From assembly GCA_016793245.1 (NCBI GenBank), contig JAEUHW010000026.1, positions 1 to 64,000 on the forward strand: DNA of 64,000 nt, written 5' to 3'. Each line of letters begins with the position of its first letter. Position 1 is the stretch's first letter. The notes below the pieces were generated by a model. The model saw only the letters and a list, made by a program, of their open reading frames with translations. It was not told where the DNA came from and searched no databases. The stretch comes from Planctomycetota bacterium. GTDB lineage: Bacteria; Planctomycetota; UBA1135; JADKAF01. The position numbers were made by a program, and so were the translations under genes. Shown piece by piece: positions 1-7,478 of this stretch.

Positions 1-2
1 GC

Positions 3-1184
3 GAGCTGCTGGAGCCGGAAGCCGCGACCGCGCTGCTCGCGTTCGTCGGCGTCGAAGCCGCGCTCGATCCGCAGCGGCGCGCCGTGGTCGAGCTCGTCGC
101 GAAGCGCAGCGCGCCAGGCGTGCTCGAGGACGTGAAGACGCTCTTCGCGCTGCGGCCGGCGCGCCAGGAAGAGCGCTTCGCCCTCGGCAGCATCCTCGCG
201 GCCGCCGGTCCGGACTCGATCCGCAAAGCGCTGGTCGATCCGCGACCGCCCGTGCTCGCCGGCGCGGCCGAAGCCGCGCAAGCGCTCTCCTCCGAGCCGC
301 CGCTCCCGCGGCTGCTCGAGCTCGCGCGTCACCCGACGGCGCAAGTGCGCTTGGCGTCGATCCGCTCGCTCGGTCGCCTCGGCGCCGCCGCAGCCGCACC
401 GGCGCTGATCGAGATCTTCGAGCGCGGTGGCCTCGAAGAGCGCCTCGAGGCGGCTGAGTCGCTGGCCCGACTCGCCACGCCGCCCGCGCTCGCGGCGCTC
501 TCGCGCGCGCTCGCGAGCGAAGATGCTCTCGTGCGCCGCGCGGTCTTCCAAGGCCTGGCTTCCAGCGACGCCGTCGCCGCGGCGCTGGCGCTCGCGAGCT
601 ATGCGGTGAGCGCGGGCGGGGCTTCGAGCGAAGGTCTGCGCGCGCGCGCCGCGTTCCTCGACAAGCCGATCGAGCAGATCCGCAGCGTTTGCGGCAGCCT
701 CGCCGAGACCATGGAGCAGCGCCGCGCGGCGGCGCTCCTCTGGGCCGAGGCGCTCGACGCCGCGGCGGTGCCGCTCCTGCTCCAACTGCTCGAGGAGACG
801 CCCGACGACACCGGTCTGATCCAGGGCTTCGCCTGGCTCACGTGCCGCGCCTATGTGCCGGCCACGGCGCTCTCCGAGGCGCGGCGCTTCGCCGAGGAGC
901 ACGCGGGCGAGAGCGCGCAGACTTGGTTCGCGCGAGCTTGCGAAGAGAGCGCGCGGCCGCTTCCCGAGAGCGGTGCCGCGCTCCGCAGCTCGCCTTCGCC
1001 GCAGACGCTGGAAGTGCTGTGCGACGTCCTCCAACGCGGCGCGCCCGAGCTGCGCATGCACGCGGCGCGCTACCTGCGCGAAGCGCTGCGCGAGGACTTC
1101 GGCTACGTGACGCTCGTCACCGATGTGGCGACCTGCGAGCGCATCGCGCGTTCCTATCGCCGCTTGCTGCGGGAGCGCTCGTAG
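3..1184 (+). CDS. HEAT-repeat protein, 5' end outside the window
   Basis: The frame is open from the first bases of the window, so the true start lies upstream and only the C-terminal 393 or so residues are visible. The sequence is built of Ala/Leu-rich helical pairs typical of HEAT or PBS-lyase repeats, for example LLELARHPTAQVRLASIRSL followed by SLGRLGAAAAAPALIEIF. Such repeats form a curved protein-binding scaffold. No catalytic motif, signal peptide or membrane segment is seen in the visible part. The stop is 4 nt before the GTG proposed for the next gene, so the two are probably cotranscribed with the glycosyltransferase that follows. A scaffold role in cell-envelope sugar transfer is a guess from context only. 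Confidence 0.8.
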   Translation, partial: ELLEPEAATALLAFVGVEAALDPQRRAVVELVAKRSAPGVLEDVKTLFALRPARQEERFALGSILAAAGPDSIRKALVDPRPPVLAGAAEAAQALSSEPPLPRLLELARHPTAQVRLASIRSLGRLGAAAAAPALIEIFERGGLEERLEAAESLARLATPPALAALSRALASEDALVRRAVFQGLASSDAVAAALALASYAVSAGGASSEGLRARAAFLDKPIEQIRSVCGSLAETMEQRRAAALLWAEALDAAAVPLLLQLLEETPDDTGLIQGFAWLTCRAYVPATALSEARRFAEEHAGESAQTWFARACEESARPLPESGAALRSSPSPQTLEVLCDVLQRGAPELRMHAARYLREALREDFGYVTLVTDVATCERIARSYRRLLRERS

Positions 1185-1188
1185 CTCG

Positions 1189-2127
1189 GTGGGATACGGC
1201 GCCGTGCTCGCGCTCGCGCTCGCGCTCGGCCCGAGCGCCGGCGACGAGCCAGCGTCCGCGGAGCTCGCTCCGCTGCGGATCGCGATCGAAGGGGAGCGCT
1301 GCACGCTGCGCGTCGCCGCACCTGCGTCGGCGACCGAAGTCGCGCTCGTCTGCGGCGCGGAGCTGCTGGACCGCCCATGGAGCGGGGCGGGTGGTGAGCG
1401 GATCGCAGTGGCGCTCGATGCGGACGGTCTGATTCCGCTCGCTCCTCGCGCGGAGAGCTCCGCCGAGCACGGCGTCGAGCTGCCTCTCGCCGCCGTGCGC
1501 GCCGCGCTGGGCGAACGCGGGCGCTATGTGCAAGCGCGTTGGCGCACCGACGATGGCGCTTGGGCGCTCGGCAGCGCGTGGCATCTGCGGGCCACGAGCA
1601 CGAACGCGGGAGACGCTTCCCTCGAGCTGCGGTCCGCGCGCCGCGTGGCCGCGGAGCGCGCGGCACCGGCCTGGCTCGCTCTCGTCGGTGTGCTCGCCGC
1701 GGCGATCGGCGTCGGCGTCGCGCTGCGCGTCGCGCGCTCGCGCGCCGTGCTGCCTTCGCGAGCGCTGGCGATCGGCGTCCCCGCGCTGCTCGTTCTGGCG
1801 CCTCTCGCGAGTGCGCCGCGCGCGGCGCGCGAGCTCGCCGATCTGCGCTGGCGCCCCGAGCCCGAGTTCCTCGAGTTCCTCGCGCGCGCGGCGGAGCGCG
1901 TGCGCACCTGGCCGCCCGACCTGCTCGTGCAGATCGATGGTGCGCCGGCGCTGCGCTGCCGCGCGGCGGACGCGCTGCCGACGGCGGCACTCGCGCATCG
2001 CGTCGAAGGCGCGGCGCGCTGCGCGCGCTTGGGCCCAGGGCTCGTGCCGGGCCTCGACGAGGTCGAGCTCGAGCGCTGGGGCGAGTGGTCGCTGCTCGCG
2101 CCGCGACCGTTCGTCGCGTCGCGATGA
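1189..2127 (+). CDS. Hypothetical membrane protein (glycosyltransferase operon)
   Basis: A 312-residue protein not recognised as a known family. The GTG at 1189 is preferred over the in-frame ATG at 1123 because that ATG lies deep inside the previous gene. From 1189 the protein begins with a hydrophobic Ala/Leu stretch that looks like a signal sequence. A soluble beta-rich region of about 130 residues follows. Two closely spaced hydrophobic helices then sit around residues 160-210 (WLALVGVLAAAIGVGVAL and LAIGVPALLVLAPLASA), and the C-terminal domain of about 100 residues contains ERVRTWPPDLLVQIDG. The stop overlaps the ATG of the next gene by ATGA, which suggests translational coupling to the glycosyltransferase. 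It may be an accessory subunit of that enzyme, but nothing in the sequence proves this. Confidence 0.65.
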   Translation: MGYGAVLALALALGPSAGDEPASAELAPLRIAIEGERCTLRVAAPASATEVALVCGAELLDRPWSGAGGERIAVALDADGLIPLAPRAESSAEHGVELPLAAVRAALGERGRYVQARWRTDDGAWALGSAWHLRATSTNAGDASLELRSARRVAAERAAPAWLALVGVLAAAIGVGVALRVARSRAVLPSRALAIGVPALLVLAPLASAPRAARELADLRWRPEPEFLEFLARAAERVRTWPPDLLVQIDGAPALRCRAADALPTAALAHRVEGAARCARLGPGLVPGLDEVELERWGEWSLLAPRPFVASR

Positions 2128-3578
2128 GCGCGCTCCTCTGCGCGGCGCTGGTTCACGCCGCGACCTTTGGGGCCGCCCTCGGTCTCGGCCTCGGCCTGCT
2201 GCGCGTCTTGCGCTGCGACGCTCGCGTGCGCGATGCGGCCGGCGGGCTCCTCGGCGCGCTCTGGCTCGGACTCTGCGCCGTCGATGGACTGCTCGAGCTC
2301 GTGCTCTGCGCGGCGCCCGGTCTCTGGCGCCCCGCGGCGCTCGCGCTGCACGCCGCGGGGCTCGCGCTCGCGCTCGCCCACGCTTGCTCGTCGGCGCGCC
2401 GCGCGCGGGGCGACGCCGTGCTCGCCTCTCGTGCGCGTCGCGTCGCGCTTTCGGCGGCGCTGCTGCTCGCGCTCCTCGCGCTGGTGCCCGCGCTGACCGA
2501 CGGCCTCGCCGGAGTGGACGCGCTCGAGGTCTATCGCTTGAAGGCTCGCGCGCTCGACGAAGGCACGCTCGAGCAACTCGCGCCGCGCGCGCTCGGCGCT
2601 TCGCATCCGCTCTTCGTGCCCACGATCGTCGCCTGGCACGCGGCGCTCGGCGGCGAGGTCTCCGCCGCGGCGCAGATCGGCGTCTCGTTGCTCGCGTGGT
2701 TCGTCGCCGCGCGCCTCTGGTACGGCGTGCTGCGGCGCGCGACGAACCCGCGCCTCGCCGTCTTCTCGCTCGCGATCTTCGCGGCTTCGCCTCCGCTGCT
2801 CGCGCTCGTTCCGCGGGGCGAAGCCGATCTCCCGCTGCTCGCGTGCGTGCTCGGCGCCGCGGCCTGTTGGAACCTCGGCTCGTCGAGCGCTCGCGCTTTG
2901 GCGCTGCTCTTCGCGCTCGGCGCGGCCGCGGCGAAGAACGAGGGCCTCGCATGGATCGCGCTCGGCGGCGCGCTCTACCTCGCGCGCGGCAGCGCCGGCG
3001 CGCCGATCGAGCCGTTGCTCGCGCGCGTCGGCCGCGGCCTCTGCGCCGCGCTCTTCATCCTCGCGCTGCGGCTCCCCGCGCTGCTTCTCCGCGCGCGCTC
3101 GGGCACCTTCGTCGAGCATCTCGACGCCGCGGATCTCGGCGCGTTGCTCGATCCCGCGTACCTCGTCCATCGCGGCGGCATCGTGCTCGAGGAGCTCTGG
3201 CTCGCGGGCGGCGGGCCCGCGAGCGCCGTCGCCGCGCCGCTGTGGCTGATCCTGCTCGCGCTGCTCGCCTCCGAGCGCGCGGCGCGCGCGCGCGGGCCCG
3301 TCCTCCTCGGGACGCTCTGGTTCGCGAGCGTGTTCGTCGGCGTGCTGCTCGGCGGCTACGACGCACGCTGGCAGACGAGCGTCGCCGCGGCGCGGATCTG
3401 GATCCAAGCGTCGCCGTGGCTCGTGCTCGCCTACGCGCTCCTACTCGATGCCACGCTCGCGAGGCGCGCTGTCGAAGCGGACGATCGTGCCGCCGGCGCG
3501 CATGCGCCGGCGAGCCCACGCGCTCGAGAGCTCGCGCGCGCGACGGACGCGCACGACGCAGCCCCGGATAAAAAATGA
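2124..3578 (+). CDS. Polytopic GT-C-type glycosyltransferase (GT39-like)
   Basis: A 484-residue integral membrane protein with about ten hydrophobic helices. It resembles the GT-C / family 39 mannosyltransferase-like proteins that transfer sugars from a polyprenyl-phosphate donor on the outer face of the inner membrane. Visible signatures are an acidic first loop (GVDALEVYRLKARALDEG), an HPLFVPTIVAW segment, a RGEADLPLL segment and a KNEG motif (AAAKNEGLAWIALGGALYL), all common in bacterial GT-C proteins. The start overlaps the preceding stop (ATGA). The longer upstream open frame is only a shadow of the previous gene. Acceptor and sugar cannot be read from sequence. An 11-bp inverted repeat begins at its stop codon. 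Confidence 0.7.
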   Translation: MSALLCAALVHAATFGAALGLGLGLLRVLRCDARVRDAAGGLLGALWLGLCAVDGLLELVLCAAPGLWRPAALALHAAGLALALAHACSSARRARGDAVLASRARRVALSAALLLALLALVPALTDGLAGVDALEVYRLKARALDEGTLEQLAPRALGASHPLFVPTIVAWHAALGGEVSAAAQIGVSLLAWFVAARLWYGVLRRATNPRLAVFSLAIFAASPPLLALVPRGEADLPLLACVLGAAACWNLGSSSARALALLFALGAAAAKNEGLAWIALGGALYLARGSAGAPIEPLLARVGRGLCAALFILALRLPALLLRARSGTFVEHLDAADLGALLDPAYLVHRGGIVLEELWLAGGGPASAVAAPLWLILLALLASERAARARGPVLLGTLWFASVFVGVLLGGYDARWQTSVAAARIWIQASPWLVLAYALLLDATLARRAVEADDRAAGAHAPASPRARELARATDAHDAAPDKK

Positions 3579-3611
3579 GGAGGAGTCGCCACGGCCCTGA
3601 CGACTCCTCCT
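3578..3611. terminator. Hairpin at the end of the glycosyltransferase operon
   Basis: AGGAGGAGTCG (3578-3588) pairs perfectly with CGACTCCTCCT (3601-3611) across a 12-nt loop. The only homopolymer tract is the A-run at about 3570-3575, which becomes a T-run when read on the minus strand. As an intrinsic terminator it is therefore best formed for minus-strand transcripts, although both neighbouring genes are on the plus strand. It may work in both directions or block antisense transcription. Confidence 0.5.
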
Positions 3612-3691
3612 GCCGAGCCCACGTTGGGTCCGGCGATTCGTGTTCCATGCGATCGAGCTGCCTCGATCGCCCCCGTGCTACGAGACGCTCC

Positions 3692-4309
3692 ATGAGCCAG
3701 ATCGCCTTTCTCCGAAAATTCGGCGCGGCGTCGATCGCCCTCGTCGCGGGGCTGCTGGTCGCGGGCCCGAGCTGCAGCGGCGGGGAAGCCGACGATGCCG
3801 TGGGCGAGCCGTTCGACGAGGCGATCTTCGTCCCGGGGATCCCTGCGGAACTCCCCGCCGCGGAGGTGCAGGAGATCGCGCGCGCGATCGCGCTGCCGGC
3901 CCCCGCGCTGCTCGAGAGCGTGGGACGCGCCGCGGGCTTCGAGTCGGCGCGATGGACGGAGCTGCTCCGACGCGTCGAGGTCGATCGCGAGCATCCCTAC
4001 ACGCACAAGCCCGATCGGGATGATCGCGGGCGCCATCGCCTCGCCTGGCGCGTGCGCGCGCCCGCCTGCACGGCGGCGGAGCGCGCGGCGCTCGACGATC
4101 TGCGCGCGGTGATCGAGCTCGAGGTCTGGGCCGCCGCGCGCGAACGATTGGCTCCGGCGCTCGAGGTGCGGGCCAGCGCGCTGCACGGCACCGCGCTCCC
4201 CGCGACACCGAAGCGCCTGGGTGAGCGCGCCGCGCTCGCGCTCGCGCGGCTCGAGTCGCGCGGAATCCCCTGCGACCGCTGGGCGCCGGTGCGCCGATGG
4301 TGCTCCTAG
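3692..4309 (+). CDS. Small exported lipoprotein, unknown function
   Basis: A 205-residue protein starting at ATG 3692 (MSQIAFLRKFGAASIALVAG). A charged N-terminus and a hydrophobic core are followed by GPSCSGGEAD, consistent with export and perhaps lipidation at the Cys, although the residues before the Cys are not an ideal lipobox. The rest is mostly helical and rich in Ala, Glu and Arg, with no recognised domain. An upstream in-frame ATG at 3575 is rejected because it overlaps the hairpin and adds low-hydrophobicity sequence. The TAG stop lies within the CTAG that bounds the repeat element at 4306-4474, so the element is inserted exactly at the stop codon. Confidence 0.6.
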   Translation: MSQIAFLRKFGAASIALVAGLLVAGPSCSGGEADDAVGEPFDEAIFVPGIPAELPAAEVQEIARAIALPAPALLESVGRAAGFESARWTELLRRVEVDREHPYTHKPDRDDRGRHRLAWRVRAPACTAAERAALDDLRAVIELEVWAAARERLAPALEVRASALHGTALPATPKRLGERAALALARLESRGIPCDRWAPVRRWCS

Positions 4310-4474
4310 CAGCCTTTTGAAGAAGTGCTTCGAGGCTGGGAACGAGGCATCGGGCGTCTCGCCGAGGCGCAGGAACCGGCGCTGAAGCGGGTGTTTCCGC
4401 TAGGTTCCGGAAACGAAGGCGAGGCGACCGAGGCGCGTTCTCCAGTCCGAATGACGTTTTCAACAGGCTGCTAG
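4306..4474. mobile_element. MITE-like element with terminal inverted repeats and CTAG ends
   Basis: The left end reads CTAGCAGCCTTTTGAA (4306-4321). The right end, read on the opposite strand from 4474, is CTAGCAGCCTGTTGAA, a match of 15 of 16 positions. The interval of 169 bp has no open frame of note. CTAG lies at both ends and can be read either as a 4-bp target duplication or as the outermost part of the inverted repeats. Size, lack of coding capacity and terminal inverted repeats fit a non-autonomous miniature transposable element. No transposase with matching ends is present in the window, so its family cannot be assigned. Confidence 0.6.
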
Positions 4475-4671
4475 AGGGAAGCGATGGTCGCCGCCGCCGA
4501 GCTGGAGTCCTCCGGCGTCGTCGGTCGCGCCGTTTCCCATTCCGCCGGCAACCCCGCGGGGCCGCCGGCGCTTGAGCACGGCGCTTTTGCAGCGCTACAG
4601 TACCGCGTCGCGCCGAGGCTTCTCGGGCGATCGCAGACCTCGTCGATCCATAGCCCTTCGATCAGCGGAAC

Positions 4672-5697
4672 GTGAAGTACCGGGACTACTACCAGATCCT
4701 CGGCGTGCCGCGCGGCGCGAGCGAGAAGGAGATCCGCGACGCGTTTCGCAAGCTCGCGCGGCAGTTCCATCCCGATCGCCACGAGCAGGGCTCGAAGGAG
4801 CAGAAGGCCGCGGAGGAGCGCTTCAAGGAGATCACCGAGGCTCACGAAGTCTTAGGCGATCCCGAGAAACGCAAGCGCTACGACACGCTCGGCTCGGGCT
4901 ATGCCGACGGCTCCGACTTCACGCCTCCCGACGGCTTCGACTTCTCGTCGTTCTTCGGGGGAGCGGGTGCGGGCGCCGGCGGAAGAGCGCGACGCCCACG
5001 GGGTGGCGCGAGCGGGATGGGCGGCTTCTCGGACTTCTTCCGCACCGTCTTCGGAGGTGCCGGAGGCGATCCGTTCGGCTTCGGAGGTCAAGCGGGCGGA
5101 TTCGCCGGACAAGCCGGCCCTGGCGGAGCGGGCGGATTCTCCGGGGGCGAGGGCTTCCGCGGCGCGGAGCGCGCGCCGGACACCGAGGGGACGCTCGAGC
5201 TGGAGCTGCTCGAGGCCTACCGCGGAGGCAAGCGCTCCGTGAATCTGGGCAGCGCCACCGGAGGCATGCGCACCGTCGAGCTGAACGTCCCGGCCGGCGT
5301 TCGCGACGGGGCGCGGCTGCGCCTTCGCGGCCAGGGCCGACCCGCGCAGCCGGGAGCGCCGGCGGGTGACCTCCTGCTCAAGGTGAAGATCCGCGAGGAC
5401 GGTGCCTTCAAGCTGCAGGGCGACGACGTCGTCACCGAGGTGAAGGTCTGGCCCTGGGAGGTCGTGCTCGGGACGCGCATCGAAGTCCCGACCTTCGATG
5501 GGCGCGCCGAGCTGCGGATCCCCGCGGGCTCGACGGGCGACGGGCGCTTGCGCTTGCGCGGACAGGGCTGGCCTCGCCCTGGCGGTCAGCGCGGCGACCT
5601 CTTCGTCGTCTTGCGCATCGTCGTTCCCGCGGAGGCGAACCAGCGTGAGCGCGAGCTCTACGAGGAGCTCGCGGCTCTGCGCCGCGATCGCCCCTGA
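4672..5697 (+). CDS. cbpA: DnaJ-family co-chaperone, CbpA type
   Basis: A 341-residue J-domain protein starting with GTG at 4672. Residues 1-70 form the J domain, with the HPD motif at 33-35 (QFHPDRHEQ) that stimulates Hsp70 ATPase. Residues about 78-160 are the Gly/Phe-rich linker. From about 165 on are the two beta-sandwich substrate-binding domains with a dimerisation tail (LNVPAGVRDGARLRLRGQG and RIPAGSTGDGRLRLRGQGW). The Cys-rich zinc finger of true DnaJ is absent, which places it in the CbpA/DnaJ class II group. It should deliver unfolded clients to DnaK in the cytoplasm. No dnaK or grpE is adjacent. It is convergent with the DUF971 gene, separated by only 24 nt. Confidence 0.92.
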   Translation: MKYRDYYQILGVPRGASEKEIRDAFRKLARQFHPDRHEQGSKEQKAAEERFKEITEAHEVLGDPEKRKRYDTLGSGYADGSDFTPPDGFDFSSFFGGAGAGAGGRARRPRGGASGMGGFSDFFRTVFGGAGGDPFGFGGQAGGFAGQAGPGGAGGFSGGEGFRGAERAPDTEGTLELELLEAYRGGKRSVNLGSATGGMRTVELNVPAGVRDGARLRLRGQGRPAQPGAPAGDLLLKVKIREDGAFKLQGDDVVTEVKVWPWEVVLGTRIEVPTFDGRAELRIPAGSTGDGRLRLRGQGWPRPGGQRGDLFVVLRIVVPAEANQRERELYEELAALRRDRP

Positions 5698-5721
5698 GCG
5701 CGCTGCCTTAGCTGGAGCGCT

Positions 5722-6066
5722 TCATTCGTTCGAGCTCGCCGCCCCATCGGTCTCGGCGGGCGGGTGCTCCGCCAGGCGCCGCAGCAGCCGGAAGGTGTAG
5801 ATCCCGAGCTCGTGCCCGTCGGTGAACGCGATGCCGATCGCGTAGTTGCCGATCAAGCGCACGTCCTTCCAGCGGATGTCCGCCGGCGTGTGCTTCCAGC
5901 CGAAGAGGCGCTCGCCGGTCATCTCGGAGACGCATTTCGCGCACGGGCACGACGCGCGCAGGACGCGCGAGGGGATCTCCGCGGCGAAGCCGTCGGGCCA
6001 CTCGAAGCGCAAGCCGCCCGGTTGCCGTTGGATCCGGCGGGGCACGTCGCCGCTCGGGCCGCTCAT
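5722..6066 (-). CDS. DUF971 (GBBH-like N-terminal domain) protein
   Basis: A 114-residue protein made up of a single domain of the DUF971 family, related to the N-terminal domain of gamma-butyrobetaine hydroxylase. Hallmarks are [19 protein letters not shown], a CPCAKC cluster that may bind a metal, and [20 protein letters not shown]. Free-standing members occur widely, and some have been linked to iron-sulfur cluster handling. That role is not shown here. Its ATG overlaps the stop of queF by ATGA, so the two form an operon with translational coupling. Confidence 0.85.
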   Translation of the reverse strand: MSGPSGDVPRRIQRQPGGLRFEWPDGFAAEIPSRVLRASCPCAKCVSEMTGERLFGWKHTPADIRWKDVRLIGNYAIGIAFTDGHELGIYTFRLLRRLAEHPPAETDGAASSNE

Positions 6067-6458
6067 GGCGAGCTCCGCACGGCGCTCGCGGGGATCGCGT
6101 CCGGACGGGTGCCGTGCGTGCAGCGCACGACGGTGTGGATGCCGCCGCGCACGTAGAAGTCGCCTTCGACCTCCATCCAGAGCGGCTGCGTCGCGGCGAC
6201 GAGGTCGTCGAGGATCTTGTTCGTCACCGCCTCGTGGAAGGCACCCTGGTCGCGGTAGGACCAGAGGTAGAGCTTCAGCGACTTCAGCTCGACGCAGAGG
6301 CGCGCCGGTGCGTAGCGGATGCGGATGGTGGCGAAGTCCGGCTGCCCCGTCTTCGGACAGAGGCAGGTGAACTCGGGGCACTCGAAGCGGATCTCGTAGG
6401 GCCGCTCGGGGCGCGGGTTCGGGAAGTTCTCTAGGTTCTGGGTCGGGCGCGTCGACAT
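6063..6458 (-). CDS. queF: NADPH-dependent 7-cyano-7-deazaguanine reductase QueF
   Basis: A 131-residue enzyme of the short (unimodular) QueF type that reduces preQ0 to preQ1 in queuosine tRNA modification. Diagnostic stretches are [16 protein letters not shown], with the catalytic Cys and Asp, the QueF motif [15 protein letters not shown] that binds NADPH, and FHEAVTN. The start at ATG 6458 is chosen over longer frames running to 6620, because the upstream codons overlap the tRNA-Phe gene and its promoter. It is the first gene of a two-gene minus-strand unit with the DUF971 gene. No other queuosine gene is in the window. A tRNA gene lies just upstream, but tRNA-Phe is not a queuosine substrate. 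Confidence 0.93.
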   Translation of the reverse strand: MSTRPTQNLENFPNPRPERPYEIRFECPEFTCLCPKTGQPDFATIRIRYAPARLCVELKSLKLYLWSYRDQGAFHEAVTNKILDDLVAATQPLWMEVEGDFYVRGGIHTVVRCTHGTRPDAIPASAVRSSP

Positions 6459-6511
6459 GCGGTGTGGGGGGCGGTGCGGTTCACGGCGGTGCGAGGTCGT
6501 CGGTTTGGCGA

Positions 6512-6539
6512 TTGACCCGCCTGCGACGGGCCTTATACT
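6512..6539 (+). promoter_or_regulatory. Sigma-70-type promoter for tRNA-Phe
   Basis: TTGACC (6512-6517) and TATACT (6534-6539) are separated by 16 bp. The -10 box lies 54 nt upstream of the tRNA 5' end, with a GC-rich leader between. Against the 70% G+C background, two good hexamers at proper spacing directly before a stable RNA gene are convincing. Confidence 0.72.
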
Positions 6540-6593
6540 CCCGCCCCTCTTGGGACGGCCAGGCTCCGCGTTCACGCGGGATCTCGGCGCCCG

Positions 6594-6666
6594 GGGCAGA
6601 TAGCTCAGCTGGTAGAGCACCGCACTGAAAATGCGGGGGTCGCCGGTTCAAGTCCGGCTCTGCCCA
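6594..6666 (+). tRNA. trnF: tRNA-Phe (GAA)
   Basis: A complete 73-nt cloverleaf. The acceptor stem is GGGCAGA (6594-6600) with TCTGCCC (6659-6665) and discriminator A 6666. The D arm is GCTC/GAGC. The anticodon stem is CCGCA/TGCGG around the loop CTGAAAA, with anticodon GAA at 6627-6629. The T arm is GCCGG-TTCAAGT-CCGGC. The CCA end is not encoded. The 40-bp repeat array begins a few bases after the 3' end. Confidence 0.97.
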
Positions 6667-6673
6667 TCGATAT

Positions 6674-7380
6674 TTGCTGGGCCCAACATCTGACGATGTT
6701 GGAGCCGGAATGCTGGGCCCAACATCTGACGATGTTGGAGCCGCGGGCCAAACGCGGTGTTTGCTGGTCCAGCACCTGACGGTGCTGGAGCGCGATATGC
6801 TTGCTGGCCCAACACCTGACGGTGCTGGAGCGCGATATGCTTGCTGGCCCAACACCTGACGGTGTTGGAGCGCGTCCAGATCGACTCGGCGCTTCCCGGC
6901 GATGTTGGAGCGCGTCCAGATCGGCTCGGCGCTACCCGGCGATGTTGGAGCGCGTCCAGATGGGCGCGGCGCTCACCGATCGGGTTGGAGCGCGTCCAGT
7001 GGGCGCGGCGCATTCGGGTGCTGTTGGAGCACGTCCGGATGCGCGCCGCGCTCCCCGGTGGGGTTGGAGCGCGTTCGGCTTCCAGTGGCGCTCCCCAGTG
7101 GGGTTGGAGCGCCTCTCGTTTGGCGCGGCGCTCGCCGGTGGGGTTGGAGCGCGTCAGAGTTCGCGCGTAACCCCCCGATGCTGTTGGGACGCGTCCGGTC
7201 TCACGCGGCGCTCACCGGTGCTGTTCTAGCGCGTCTGGCTCGCACGTCGCTCCTCGGTGGCGCGGGAACGCGTTGAGTTCGCGCGGGATTCCCGGGTGAG
7301 GTTGGTGCGCGTCATGGCCGGCGCGGTGCTCGTCCGTGAGGTCGTGGCGCGGTCGATCGTGCGGGGCGCGGGGGTGGTGG
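6674..7380. repeat. Degenerate 40-bp tandem array with covarying hairpins
   Basis: About 17 units follow tRNA-Phe, mostly with an exact 40-bp period. The first five junctions form hairpins with a constant TGAC loop and changing stems: CCAACATC/GATGTTGG (6683-6702 and 6719-6738), CCAGCACC/GGTGCTGG (6769-6788), CCAACACC/GGTGCTGG (6809-6828, one mismatch) and CCAACACC/GGTGTTGG (6849-6868). From 6861 the units keep the core GGTGTTGGAGCGCG but replace the hairpin arm with TCCAGATCGGCTCGGCGC-like sequence, at 6861, 6901, 6941 and so on. The units become steadily more diverged towards about 7380. No coding function is likely, because 40 bp is not a multiple of three. This explains most of the 812-bp gap between the tRNA and the transporter gene. 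Confidence 0.85.
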
Positions 7381-7478
7381 AGAGGGTGGGGTGGTTAGGT
7401 GAGGGCAATTCGGGTGTGAGCTTGCGTGGGGGGCGGCGGGGGAATAGATCGCGCGGGGTCCTGCGAGGAAGGTCCGCG

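Noticed and set aside
1117..3693. Several long minus-strand frames opposite the glycosyltransferase operon
   Set aside because: They are extreme in Arg and Ala with no hydrophobic or domain pattern, while the plus strand has coupled genes with membrane helices.
6801..7229. A 142-codon frame in the 40-bp repeat array
   Set aside because: The 40-bp period is not a multiple of three, so the frame passes through all phases of the unit. Divergence between units shows no codon-position bias by eye.
6674..7380. The array as a CRISPR locus
   Set aside because: There are no unique spacers of constant size between identical repeats, units decay gradually, and no cas genes are present.
6594..7478. Integrative element at tRNA-Phe
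   Set aside because: No integrase gene and no direct repeat of the tRNA 3' end were found downstream.
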